A DNA stretch of 60,736 nucleotides. It comes from Parastagonospora avenae f. sp. tritici 18332-5 (Eukaryota > Ascomycota > Dothideomycetes > Pleosporales > Phaeosphaeriaceae). The DNA is taken from contig JAFJTR010000128.1 of assembly GCA_022559985.1 (NCBI GenBank), positions 1 to 60,736 of the forward strand, given 5' to 3'. A program made the position numbers and the translations under genes. Within the stretch, counting starts at the first letter, position 1. The number at the start of each line of letters is the position of its first letter. Below are positions 31,664 to 42,755 of the stretch, one piece after another. The notes under the pieces were generated by a model. It saw only the letters and a program-made list of their open reading frames with translations, had not been told where the DNA came from and did no database searches.

Positions 31664-32900
31664 GCTGCAAGCCTAAAGAGGTGAATATTAAAGCTGCTAA
31701 GTTCATTTATATCTGCTTGCAAAACAGGCTTGCTGCCGGCTATTAGGACGTCGTGAATGGTACTTTCTAGCTTCGCTTGTACTGTCGTGCCTAGCTTAAA
31801 GATATTATGGCTAGGCTTATTCTTCTCTAGATAACGCTTAGCAGCAGAAATCGAGCTTGTGTATAGAAGATTCTACAACTAATAAAACGGTAACAGTAAC
31901 AGTGGTGGCATACCTAATAGATACGACTTGGGTCGCTGCGCACGGCGACGCGATAGCTGTAGCGATAGACCTAGCTTTTCTTGTACTTGTAGCTCTTTAG
32001 AGGCAGCTAGTACTTGTTTGAGCGACTCTAATCAAAGCTGTCGTACTTATCCATGAGGTGGGCGTCGAAAGCTTCAATTTCCTTATCCTCATCATCTTCA
32101 GGTGCCTCAGAAGCTGCAGTAGTGGCATGCTCGCTGCCCTCAGGCGGCGCGACCACAGAGTCTTCAGCGCGTGACTCGAATACGTGCTTCGAATGTGGGT
32201 GCCTGTACTCGCTCACGAGAGCTTGAAGGGCGTTTGTGATAGGCGGAGGAGGAGAAGGAGATGCAGCAGGTGCTTAAGAGTTGATAGGAATTGGCTGACT
32301 GGCGGTGCCTTTGGCGCGTTTCTTCGGGCGAGATGACGCGTCAGAAGAGGCGCGTTTGGTGGACTTTTTGGCGAAGACAGGCATAAGAACGACAGTAATT
32401 AAGCAGTAATAAAACACTAAGAAATCTAAGTATATGGGTGGTGGATCAATAGAGTAGAAAGTATCGTGTATGTAGGAAGACTCGTCAAGGTGGGTAATTA
32501 CCTAAGCTACCTGCAACTACAACACCAGAAAAGTATCGTGAGATAGCTTTTGCTGCAAAATCAATAGCCTCAATTCCCACCTATTTCTATGTATAAAAGT
32601 ACCCGACCGACCCGGCTAAATACGGCTTTTGCTACTCCTCCAGCCGGCTGAATACCTATCTTTCGCGGCCTTCGGCCGGCTGGCTGGATACCTATATCAA
32701 TAAGGCTAACCTTCAAGCTATCCAGCTAGCCGTATTATTGACAGGTTTGCTAAAACAGCGCGAAAACGGAGAGTTGTTCAGGTGTCTTGATCCTTTCGAG
32801 CAATCCAGGTCGGCTAATGACCTCAAAAAATCTATTCGTTAACGTCACAAGGCTCACAATAGTTTCGATAAAGTAGACCTCTACCAAACTTGTCGTCTGT

Positions 32901-34067
32901 CTACCGTTCTTCCAGCGCTGGTCCATGTTGTCGGTATCCAATCCTCTGAAAGAGGCTGTGGGTTTCTATATCGGGACGCCACTCTCCGACATTCCACCTA
33001 ATTTGCCGTCCTGTGCGATTTACAGTATTTCGGTCTGTCATGAAAACAGACATGGTTCCGGGGACGCTATATTCAAAGCCCCACGCCATGAAATGATCGA
33101 TGAACTTTTTCGGAGGCTCGTAGTAATCGAAATTGTAGTAGTAATCGTCGTCGCAGTCTACGACCCACGAAAGAAGCGAATATAGCGCAGCGTGCTTCAG
33201 AGCTGGCATATTTATCGCAGCCTTAGCAAAGCTTGCTAAGAAAGGCACTGGAACGCCTTCATTTGGACATATACAAAATTGGTGGTCAATACCTCCCTCA
33301 AATGAGCGAATAGACTCACTGCTAGTGCTGAAGGAATCCTTCAAAGCAGGCGTAACGAGGTTTGGAAATGACTTCCGGTGATGGATAGAGTCGGCATATC
33401 TCATAACATTCCAACAAAAGAAATCCAGCCTAATACTTTTGAGATGCTCTGTATGGCTGAGGGACGGAAGCGCGTTGCCAAAACCATGTTTTGTGTCTCT
33501 CCGTGGGCCATCAAATTCCCTGGTATAACCAGTCGCTGGCTCTTTTTCAAAATGGGGAGTCCAATCATCCATTCCGACATGGCACTCTAGATGTTCTGCG
33601 TTTGGTAGCCTGACGATGAGGTCGATCAGGATCCTATAATCGTACTTGATACCTGCTATATTGTCGTTGAACTTCAGAGAGCGGACGGACTTGATGTCAG
33701 GAAGTTTCTCGGGCTCTAGCAGACAGGTCCGCCTTGCGGATTGATCGTTGTGTAAGCGGAAGCTTTCGGGATGCTTTGCACTGTATATCACGAGATCAAA
33801 ACTCCCGAGGTGCCTCTCGCCCGCAGTATCTTCCATTGACTTGAGTGTCGCGAATAAGTCTTGGATTTGAGCGGTGAAAATCTCGTCTCTCGTGTGCCGT
33901 TCATCGCGACTGACTTGGCAGCAGCCATACTCGTGGTTTTTGCTTGGGGGTGGAGGAGCGACACAGAATTTCACGCGCTTGATGTGGCGATGGCGAAATA
34001 CGGGATGCATGACAGCTACTCTACGAGTGCAAGAGATAATGCATCGCTTCCCAGAGCATGTATACAT
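32901..34067 (-). pseudogene. N-terminally truncated F-box/LRR-like family protein (388-aa frame)
   Basis: A single open frame begins at an ATG at 34067. It resembles the leucine-rich C-terminal part of fungal F-box proteins: ILIDLIVRLPNAEHLECHVG, LPSLSHTEHLKSIRLDFF, and a final VGEWRPDIETHSLFQRIGYR. The N-terminal F-box expected in such proteins is absent; the frame begins at the breakpoint where the DUF3425 fragment starts on the other strand. The frame ends in TAG right after ALEER, where the related fragment at 23.4 kb reads Trp and continues (KERWDDDKYGQGL), so a TGG-to-TAG change is likely. It may still be transcribed but looks like a truncated duplicate. The F-box assignment rests on general resemblance, not on a visible F-box. 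Confidence 0.58.
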
Positions 34068-34611
34068 GAGTTACATACAAGGTACACCCTCAGTAGAGCA
34101 CCTAGCCCTTCTCGTCAAATACAATGTGTCCAGCGCTCTGCAGCGCAACGCTGATATGCTCGGCGTCAAGATCGAGTATTTTGAATGGGACGGCACCTCA
34201 CCATTCTCCAATCGAAGTTACGAACTCGGGGACATAGAAACCCAGAATTTCCCAACAAACTTGCTTCCAACAAGGCTGCAATGCTCGATCGAGCATCATA
34301 CATGGTTAGATGTTCTCCCATGGCCAAAGATGCTGGATAACATGTTACAAGTTTTCCAACATCCTGACATTTGCGACGAAGACGAGATGTGTCGCGAGGT
34401 CGCGGAGTATGAGGATGTAAACAGTAAGCCTTTCCTCATCGTTTAGGGCGATGCATCCAACGCTCGAAATTTGGAAGTTACCTCGGAGTTCCTGACGAAA
34501 TCGGGATGGCTGCTCAGTGGATGCGAAGAGTTCTTGGAAGCGACAAACTATTGGCGTGCGAAGCGAAGCGAACTACCGTTATCTCGTCAAGAAGTTCGAC
34601 AAGCATTCTAG
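34027..34611 (+). pseudogene. Fragment of a DUF3425 (bZIP-associated) transcription-factor gene
   Basis: The frame reads QEIMHRFPEHVYMSYIQGTP, then SIEHHTWLDVLPWPKMLDNM, then an in-frame TAG at 34444-34446, and goes on in the same frame as GDASNARNLEVTSEFLTKSG WLLSGCEEFLEATNYWRAKR to a natural stop at 34611. DUF3425 proteins have V-W-G-D at that point, so the TAG replaces a Trp codon (G-to-A on this strand). The N-terminal half with the bZIP region is missing; sequence left of about 34027 belongs to the opposing F-box-like frame. DUF3425 proteins are often bZIP regulators near fungal metabolite genes; this one is not functional as assembled. Confidence 0.78.
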
Positions 34612-34812
34612 GCGAGCATACCCGCACGCTTGCAAGATGCGAAGTTATGAACGAATGTCAGCCACCCGCATCTGCAGTCCGTGGTCCCTGCATATGTGTC
34701 GATATGCGGAACAAAAGTGTTTCTATTTAAATTCCTGGCGTCGGGCCACATCACAAATGAACTCCACGAGATTTTTCCATACACTTGCCTTTCCTTTCTC
34801 TTATCCGACGTA

Positions 34813-36003
34813 ATGGCGGTGATGGACCTCTTCGCACCTCCTCCCAAGCCAAAACGGCGCTAGGATGGCATCGCGTGCTGTCAACCACTGCCAACGTCAA
34901 AGTCTCACCGATTGCTCTTGGTGGTATCAGCACCGGCAAATCATGGAGCAATCTATTCGGCAAAAGTGAAGACCCCTTCACGTTGCTTGATATGTACTAC
35001 GAACTTGGCAGGAACTTCATCGACACAGCGAATACGTACAATTTGGAGGAGTCCGAGAAGCTGATCGGGGTGTGGATGAAAAAGCGTGGAGTTCGGGATC
35101 AGATGGTCGTTGCGACCAAATATGGCGCTGGTTGTTGAGCATGTAAACATGAAGAGCAGCCGCTGCAGAGCAATTTTACTGGCCCTTCGGCAAAGAGCAT
35201 TCATATATCGGTGCGAGAAAGCCTTCGTAAGTTGCGCACGGATTACATCGATGTTCTTTACGTTCACTGGTACGTGCTGGTCATGAACTTATTAGAGCGT
35301 TGTCGTATGTTCTGTGGAAGAGGTGATGCGCAATCTACACGCATTAGTGATGGCAAAGCAGGTACTCTACATTGGCGTCTCCGATACGCCAGCATGGGTA
35401 GTGGTTAAGGCGAACGAGTGTAAGTGGCAATATAAACTGTCTCGTCGTTATAGCTCGAGACTGTTCTAACGCGGAATTAGTTGCTCGACGACACGGCTTG
35501 ACGCCTTTCTCACTCTACCAAGGCCGATGGAACGCTGCGTTCCGCGACATGGAATCCAAGATCATCCCCATGTGTGAAGACCGAGGCATGGCGATTGTTT
35601 CGTGGGCCTCACTAGGCGGCGGTCAACTCGTGGCTGCAGAACAGCGGAAGAGGTTGGAGGAAGGCCCAGATTCAGGCAAAGGCTACTACAATGCATCAGA
35701 AGACGACATCATAGTTTGCGGTGTGCTCGAGCGATTAGCAAAAGCAAAGAACGCAGGGTATTACAAGTCTGACTCCCGCGCACTCTACTGTGCCACATCG
35801 TTAACTCAGAACAGGCGCTCGCATATCTGTTCCACCAGCCTACTCGCGTCTTTCCCATCGTTGGCGTGCAAACTGTTGGGCATGTCAAACTTTTGCCCGC
35901 TGCAACGGGCGTTAAGCTGCCAGCCAAAGAGATCAATGAGATACACGGCGCAGCTCTATTCAACCCGCTTTTTCCCAACAACTTCCTGTTCGAGGGGAGA
36001 TAA
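34813..36003 (+). pseudogene. Broken aldo/keto reductase (aryl-alcohol dehydrogenase-like) gene
   Basis: Homology-like sequence spans from MAVMDLFAPPPKPK at 34813 to NPLFPNNFLFEGR at 36001-36003. Family blocks are recognisable in order: LGWHRVLSTTANVKVSPIAL, NFIDTANTYNLEESEKLIGV, VATKYGAG, SVRESLRKLRTDYIDVLYVHW, VLYIGVSDTPAWVVVKANE, PFSLYQGRWNAAFRDME, and QALAYLFHQPTRVFPIVGVQ. They do not share one frame: a shift near 34853, an in-frame TGA at 35136-35138, a shift between 35270 and 35320, and another between 35760 and 35810. A normal 60-bp intron with CTAAC branch lies near 35420-35480. The enzyme would have reduced aldehydes or ketones with NADPH. It is dead in this assembly unless the shifts are sequencing errors. 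Confidence 0.85.
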
Positions 36004-37095
36004 AATACTCGTTTGACTGTTGCGAATCAGATCCATTATCAAATGGCGACATGGATCGACGCACCGCCAAAGCAGGCAGTAAGTAATGGCCGTCAAAATT
36101 TCTACGTTGAAGAACGCTGATTCAGAGCAGTCTTAAGTATGAAAGCATGAATGTACTAGAATTTGTTTGTCGACACATACGTGGTTCGGAATGAAGGGTG
36201 TCACGTTCGCTTGTGCGCCAGCGGCTTCAGTAGCCGCGAATAAGACATGATGTCATGATGAGAATTCGTTGAAGCAGCACTTGCAACTCCAGCGAACGAT
36301 CCTTTTAATGCTATTCATGTACATGCGTATCAGGTGCGAATGATTTCTTGGAAACCCTTTGAATCTCGAGCACACGTGCGGCCGTCCGGACAGTTAGCTG
36401 TCACACAGGCTGTCAGCCGCCAAATCCATAACACTTATCATCGACATACCCCGATACGGAATTCCCAACGACACACGGATAAGACAAACGACAGCAGACC
36501 AATACACAAACACGGTGGTACACCCTTTGACCTGACGCTACGGATGCAGCTGCGCGACTGCCGTGACCTCGGCCCCATTTGATGTTCACCACGCAGATTC
36601 GTCAGCGATCTTGTCGCCTCGGATCTTCAAGAGGGAGTCGCAAGCAAGCTTTGCGCGTCTTCATACGTCATCTCTGCGATCAAGACAGCTTGCAACCGCC
36701 CACCAGCGCGCTTGTGAGTGTTCCCATAGGCCCGTGGGTGTTTCAAGGAGCCAAGGCGTGTCGCAGCCGTTCCCGTGCATTGGGCCGGCAATCGAAATGC
36801 TTGGTGAAGCTTGGTAATCTTGTCCCTGATCCTGCTGCGATCGACGTACGACTTGAGAGGTTACCCTGATCTTGTACTCCGGGCGCATGATAATGGGGCG
36901 TTGGCGGAGAGGTGTGCCTGGTCGACCAGCAGCGTGACGTACATGCAGCAGACACGGCTATAACGCACCTGCTGCCTACATATAAGTGCTTCGAGTCGTG
37001 CGTTCCTCCTGTACTTTCAAAGAGCTATCCAACACAGACCTAGCTTACCTACAATTACAACCTAAAAGCTCTCAAAGCCTATCGCTTTGATCATA
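36004..37095. other. Intergenic region, 1.1 kb
   Basis: No gene recognised; the last part (around 36950-37095, with TATATAAG near 36978) should be the promoter of the aspartic protease. Confidence 0.45.
36976..36983 (+). promoter_or_regulatory. Probable TATA box of the aspartic protease gene
   Basis: ACATATAAGTGC about 115 bp upstream of the ATG at 37096, followed by a CT-rich leader (CCTCCTGTACTTTC) as is common upstream of well-expressed fungal genes. Match by sequence only. Confidence 0.4.
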
Positions 37096-38821
37096 ATGAA
37101 GGACTTCTCAACCACCATCATGCCTTCCTACGAACGTGTTGCTATCCGCCGCAACCCAAAATATACCCACAATGGAACGAAATCATACGTATTCGCCATG
37201 AGCAAATGTAAGTAACACTGTAGAATTGGTGCGACTTCAAAGATTTATGTTGACATAATGCTAGATGGTTTCGATTCCACCAAAGCTGGACCTTACTTTT
37301 ACGCCAAACAATTCCAGGCGCAGGGGAAATTTGGTAGCGCCATTGGTGGACGCATGAGGACGAAGCATGTTTTGAAGAAGCGTCACCATCATCGCCCTGC
37401 ACCACAACGTACGCAACTGCAGCATTGTTGAGTGCTTTGCTGATTCGCACGCAGAACCCAAACCCTCGGATCCTTCTCCGCCGTCGACTGGCGGAGACGA
37501 GCCGCCATCGTCTGATCCTGGCAATGCCGGCGAGGTGACGGCCGAAGACATCCAGAACGACTCGCTATATCTTTGCCCAGTCAAAATCGGAACGCCTGCG
37601 CAGACGTTGTACCTTGACTTTGACACCGGCTCCTCGGATCTTTGGGTATGTTTGACAAGGACACGCAAGCCCAATTATGCTGATAGCGATAGGTTTGGTC
37701 AACGGAACTACCACAAAGCACTCTTAGCAAAGCCAATGCGCAGGAACAACAAGTTGCATTTGATGCGACCAAGTCCAGCACTTTCAAGAAGTTGAGTGGT
37801 GCGGCTTGGAAGATCTCGTATGGGGACGGATCATCGGCCAGCGGCGACGTGGGTACCGACGTGATTGACCTCGGTGGCCTCAGAATCGAAAACCAGGCCG
37901 TCGAACTTGCAAAGGAACTGTCTCAGCAGTTTTCAGAGGTCTGTAATCTAATTTTCTGTGAGGCGACGATACTGACTCAAGGCCGTAGGGTAACGGAAGT
38001 GGCCTTCTTGGTTTGGCGTTCAGCTCTATCAACACTGTTTCACCCGAGCCGCAGAAGACGCCCGTCGATAACGCGATCTCACAGAAAGACGTCAAGCAGC
38101 CACTGTTCACAGCTTACCTCGGTAGCTGGCGCGACACTGACGAAGCCGACAAAGGCGAGGTAGGCTTGTCGCTATGAAGCATTACAAGAATTCGCACACT
38201 GACATGCGAGTGTAGAGCTTCTACACCTTTGGATTCATCGATAAAAATGCCATGAAGGCAGCCGGCGCCACTGAGCCCAACTACGCCACAGTTGACAGCA
38301 GCCAGGGTTTCTGGCAGATTCAGTCGACGAGCGCTACCATCAATGGCCAGACCATCACCCGCAGCAACAACACGTCTATCATGGACACGGGAACTACGCT
38401 CTGTCTGGTAGATGACTCTCTGGTAGAGGCGGTCTACAAGGCTATCCCTGGATCAAAATACGATTCCGACAACCAGGGGTACCTCTTCCCCGCAAACACT
38501 TCCGTAGACCAGCTACCAGACGTTACGCTTGCCATTGGTGATACGCAAGTGAGCTTTCAGAAGGAAGACTTGGGTTTTGCAGACGCCGGAAATGGTATGG
38601 TGTATGGAAGCATTCAGTCGAGAGGTACGATGGACATGGACATCTACGGCGACGCCGTGCTCAAGGCTATGTACGCGGTAAGTCGTTTCACACTCCTACC
38701 TTGATGAAACAAGCAGACTGACCTAGTCCAGATATTCGACATGAACAATGGCTCTCCGCGATTCGGCTGGGTGCAGCGCAAGGAAGCGAACCAGAACACT
38801 TCGGCACCACGAGCCAGCTAA
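37096..38821 (+). CDS. Pepsin-family (A1) aspartic protease (471 aa, 7 exons)
   Basis: Exons 37096-37207, 37265-37408, 37455-37645, 37693-37938, 37989-38159, 38216-38677 and 38732-38821, all with GT-AG introns of 46-57 bp, give a 1416-nt CDS in frame. Both catalytic motifs are present: DFDTGSSDLW with Asp142 and IMDTGTTLC with Asp345, and the flap region has ISYGDGSSASG. The N-terminus MKDFSTTIMPSYERVAIRRN has no obvious signal peptide, and a basic-Pro-rich linker (KKRHHHRPAPQ, then PSDPSPPSTGG) precedes the catalytic domain. A fungal subgroup of A1 proteases is known with this leaderless start. Location (unconventionally secreted or intracellular) is therefore uncertain. No lesions. Confidence 0.93.
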
Positions 38822-39718
38822 GTGACGAGTCGGCATCGCCGGTTGCGAAGATGGGATATTCTTACCCTTCTTGGTCCGTTTCATGGGCACGTCGTTCCTT
38901 CATAGAACAGATTCTAGTCCTTCGTAAATATGGATTAGTCCTTATCCATCTTGTCACACGTGTTTCTCTCCAGACTCCGCACTGACCGTGCAGTTAGTAC
39001 CCGTTCCGCCCCCGCAGGCTAGCGCGTCGGTGACTCCGGTCCAAGTCTTCGTGCGTAAGGATCTTGTGCGTTCCTGACGACATAGAATGCTCGAAATGTT
39101 TATTGTGATGTATCAGCACGATCGCGAGATGTACTTGAGACATGATGACATCATGCAACGATTCAACGATACGAAGGCAATCGCGATTTAGCTTTTAATG
39201 AGGTCAACTCGCAAACTTCTTTGCTTTCAGCCTTGCGACTGTCGCATCGATGCCCCGGCAACAATTGAATCTCCGTGATGGACTATCGCTGTTACGAACA
39301 AAATTGGAGGGAAGAGCCTCGCGGGGTGACATTCCCTAGCGCGGCGCGATCCGCAATACGGGATGGTCTGTGTATGATCGTCATGGATGGGGGCGAACAC
39401 TAAACCGGGTCTGACGCGGTTCACCAGGCTCCGTCGAAACAAGTTTCTAGGCAGGACCTGAATTCCTTGGATTTGACTATTTTCGGTCCGGATGGCACTG
39501 CCCCGTCTACAATAGAGCTGCTTTCATCATGGCGTACCGAAAGTGTACCGAATTGCTACTCACGACACTGAAATCTTGTCATACTAGAATAGAAAGACCA
39601 TGTGGAGAAAAGCAAACAAAAACTACAGGAGGAGGCGAGGCTGAAGAGTATAAGGCTAGCTGATAATCCGCCTATTGAGAACTATCACAGCATCATCGCT
39701 CCCACCCTCTTCATCAGC
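38822..39718. other. Intergenic region
   Basis: No gene supported. The frame running into the next gene from 39602 is an upstream extension without a signal peptide and is not used. Confidence 0.45.
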
Positions 39719-41056
39719 ATGCAGCTCTTCAAAGTGTTACTTCCGCTAGCAGTCACTGCACCCTTCGTTGCGGCGCATCCACCAGCTCCTCTGAGGCCGC
39801 ATCCTTCTCCCAAACAACGAGAGATCTCAACAAGCTGGGCTGGCGTCAACTCATATTTCCTCCACGCTTACCAGACGTAAGCACAGCCTGATTTGTTTCA
39901 CTGGTTGTCCGCTCACCAAAACCAGGGCCGACCGCATCGCCGTCCTCGATGCGATCAAAGATGCAAAGCTCAAAACACTGCGGTTGTTCATCTCGTTCAC
40001 GCCGTCGAACAACAAGGCTACTGGCTCCGTCAACATGCCAGATATCGAGCCCAACCAAGTTGGCACGTGGGACGATACGCAGTTGAGGGCCATTGATCAG
40101 CTGATGATAGAGTCTCGTGAAAGAGGTGAAGCCGACCCGTACATGCATCCGTAGAATATATGACTGACTTTTATAGGCATCAAATTGATCATTGCGATGC
40201 ATGATCGCTACCAGTTGGGCTGCTGGGGAAATGGTGGGACGATTCATATCCATTTTCACGACTCCGCTAACATCATGAAACAGATACATATGTCTCAAAG
40301 TACAAGCTTCCAGCTCTGGATTGTGCAGTAAGGCCTGCTGCGCAGAATGACGTAACGTTCTTTTACCAGGACCCATCGCCAATTTACGACTTCGACAACC
40401 GTCTTACCCATATCCTTCAGCACAAGAACACGCTTCTTCCAGGTGCGCCGCAATGGAAAGATCTGTCGGAGCACATTTTCTCCTTCAACATCCAGAATGA
40501 AGGACAGGGTCATCTGCGCAACAACATTGCGCCAGCACCAAGTTGGTGGTGCGACCGCAGCAAGAAGATGCGCAGCATCATGGGAAACAGCGCAATCTTG
40601 ATTTCGACCGGTTAGCAACGTTCCGCTGATCTTTCAACATGCGCAATCAAGCTTACTCTCAATCTAGGCGGCGGCAACGAATTCCCCAACTCCGACATCC
40701 CCGAGAACTGGGCCTGCCCGACCCTCGACCTCGTCGACATCCACTCCTACAGCGGAGTCTCGGAATTCCGCAACAAAGCACCCATCGCACTCCAGCGCGC
40801 GCAGGCCGCCAAAAAACTCGTCGTCTTTGAAGAATTCGGCGCTTCGGGTGCTGACAAGGCGAACGTTGTCGGCCAGCACATTGATGTTTTCAATAACCTC
40901 AAGGTGCCGTGGATGATTTGGCAGATCAACAAGCCGGGCAAGGGCGCGAACGACTTTGAGTTTTGGACGGATGAGAGCACGTTTGGTGTCGTGAAGACGG
41001 GCTCGGAGACCGCTTTGGGGCTTGCTGGTGCGCAGACGTTTCCTAATCTTTCTTGA
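39719..41056 (+). CDS. Secreted glycoside hydrolase, GH5-like (376 aa, 5 exons)
   Basis: The ATG at 39719 was chosen because it opens a signal peptide (MQLFKVLLPLAVTAPFVAAH). Exons 39719-39876, 39926-40125, 40177-40233, 40284-40610 and 40668-41056 are joined by introns of 49, 51, 50 and 57 bp; total 1131 nt, in frame. The mature enzyme starts WAGVNSYFLHAYQ and has TIM-barrel GH5-type signatures: LKTLRLFISF, IKLIIAMHDRYQLGCWGN, the acid/base in NIQNEGQGH (Glu211), and the nucleophile in VVFEEFG (Glu303). Related fungal enzymes are annotated as cellulase-superfamily or endo-mannanase-type; substrate (mannan, glucan or galactan) cannot be fixed. Extracellular plant- or fungal-wall polysaccharide degradation is expected. 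Confidence 0.92.
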
Positions 41057-41454
41057 GGGGTCGTAAAGATTCAGGTTTGGTGAAGCGCGAAGAGGAACGC
41101 TTTAGATAGGGTACGAATCTATGACATGTAGCTTGGAATAGGCATGGATGTGAAAAGATATCACCCAATTTTGTCAAGTTGCGCGGGCAAACCGGCATGT
41201 GATCTCACGTTCTGTTCTGTCACTATCTTGAGGCTTCATTACAAATTGTGAACAAGATGTTTAAGGTGATCGATGGATTGAAACTGCGTGTAAAGGCGAT
41301 ATATACAAGAGAAGTACAAATCATGCTGACAATTTGGGAAACTGGGTCGCAATGAGGGAATCCGGATTGACGAGATACAATTGCTGGGCAGAGAGCTAGC
41401 ATAGAACAACACGATTCAAGAGCGTCAAGGAAAGTATTTGGAAAGGCACGCATG
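41057..41454. other. Convergent intergenic region
   Basis: Shared 3' region of the GH5-like gene and the peroxygenase gene. Nothing else seen. Confidence 0.5.
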
Positions 41455-42755
41455 CTAGAGAGGAACAAGAGCACAACCTGCGTTGTCAAACACAGGATTC
41501 AACTTGCTTGCTGACCATTTCACCAAGTTTAGCGGCAACGCGAGAACACCCGTCAGGGTATTCGGAACCTGCGACGTAGCCAGCTGATACAACAAGCAAA
41601 AGATATCGCCAGCCGTTGCGCTATCGGGTAACTTGCCATCCCGTATGACACCAAAGTTTAAAGCGTTGAAGTTGTTCGGTCCGACATTACCACCGAATGG
41701 TTTGAGGTAAGCATGGAACTGGGCTAGAATCTGCTCCACCCCGGATGCCGTCGTGTATGGATATCTCCGGTTGTGCCAGCCGTCAGGAATGCGCTCGGCC
41801 GTATGTTGCCACTGTCCGGTTGAGTCTTGGGTGGTGCCGAAGAACGATGAGATGGAAGTGAGGTCGGCTTGGCCCTCGGGACCGTATGGCGCAAAGAGCT
41901 CGTACACGAAGGAAGAAGCTCCGTATAGTAATACAGCCAAAGGCCCCCAGAAGAAGTTGCCATTCTCGGCAAGAGACTCGTCGTAGCGCTGGCTTCTGTA
42001 CGCAGCCATGGCCTTTTGGTCGAAGTTCCCGCTCGAAACGCGGTCGGCGACTTCCTTCATCCGCGCGAATAGTGTGCCGTTAAAGGAATAGTTGTCTCCG
42101 TCGTGGGTGAAGTAATCGTTCCGTGTCAGCGACGCATCTGCCTCGAATCTGTTGTGGCTGTTCAAGCCAGGCTGCCGACCAAGAAGGTTGAGACTACCAA
42201 GGGCAGCCGTGCGGGATGTTGCGTCGCAGGCGATGCTCAGCTTACCCGTGACAACGTCTCCGTTCTGTACAACGCCAATTACTGCTAGTATGACGGCGAG
42301 GTCGTAATTCACGTTCCAGAGGTTTTGTTGGGCATCCAGGAGCTCGTTGAACGTGGTGATGCCGTCGCGCGCTATGAAGTTGTGCTAAACTCATTAGCTG
42401 ATGTACAAATATCGCGGCCAGAGGTTCTCACATTTGCTGCCGCGTTGAGACCAGGACATGGTCCTCGGACATCTTTCGCTGTCGGCGCCTGGAAAGCATG
42501 TGCTTTGTCTCCATCTGCCGGCACCTTGATACCGCCTTTCCCAGTCCCTGGCAAGCCGTTCCGCGCGCCTGTGTAGGGGAAGTTCGCATTGTAAGTAGCG
42601 GCTGGTTCGTGATTGGCGTTGAAAGGGCAGTCAGCCTGTCTTCTATTATGACGGTGGAATCTCAATGGTTCAGGGTCGATCTCTTGTTGAGCAGGTACCC
42701 ACGGGAATGGCGACACTGTCGAGAGTGAGGAGAGGAAAACAATGAGTCTACGCAT
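41455..42755 (-). CDS. Secreted heme-thiolate peroxidase/peroxygenase, chloroperoxidase family (417 aa, 2 exons)
   Basis: The open frame extends to 42779 only via GTG; the ATG at 42755 gives the signal peptide MRRLIVFLSSLSTVS. Exon 1 is 42432-42755, the intron 42385-42431 (47 bp), exon 2 41455-42384. The proximal heme ligand motif PCPGLNAAAN contains Cys100, and the intron joins it directly to HNFIARDGI, as in the family. EADASLTRNDYF corresponds to the distal/acidic segment. Such enzymes use H2O2 to oxygenate or halogenate organic substrates outside the cell. Length is a little above classical chloroperoxidase and close to long peroxygenases. It lies next to an FAD oxidase, a possible H2O2 source. 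Confidence 0.92.

Larger units (their letters stand above)
29179..32384 (-). pseudogene. hAT transposase remnant
   Basis: The N-terminus starts at an ATG at 32384 (MPVFAKKSTKRASSDASSRP), basic and Ser-rich, with an in-frame TAA soon after and a frame reaching 32028 with an acidic stretch. Middle pieces at 30615-30860 (PYLGEKTAEVVLTIL, YFFLDNASNNDTA) match the catalytic region. The C-terminal dimerisation domain at 29179-29646 is clear: PIKYWVELRDRYHNLSKLAL then VLSISALSCEFERVFSELGD. Stops are mostly TAA/TAG where Gln or Trp codons are expected, suggesting C-to-T decay such as RIP. It cannot encode an active transposase. Confidence 0.82.
28913..32743 (-). mobile_element. Decayed hAT-superfamily DNA transposon (about 3.8 kb)
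   Basis: The left end TGTCAACAATCCGGCTGGCT and the right end, read inward on the other strand (TGTCAATAATACGGCTAGCT), form an imperfect terminal inverted repeat of about 22 bp, and many CCGGCTGG/CGGCC words near both ends look like subterminal transposase-binding repeats. Between them lies a fragmented hAT transposase on the minus strand. A clean 8-bp target duplication could not be matched, which fits an old copy with eroded ends. It sits 336 bp downstream of the UstYa stop. It has itself been invaded by copia LTR pieces at 31316-31663. Confidence 0.78.
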
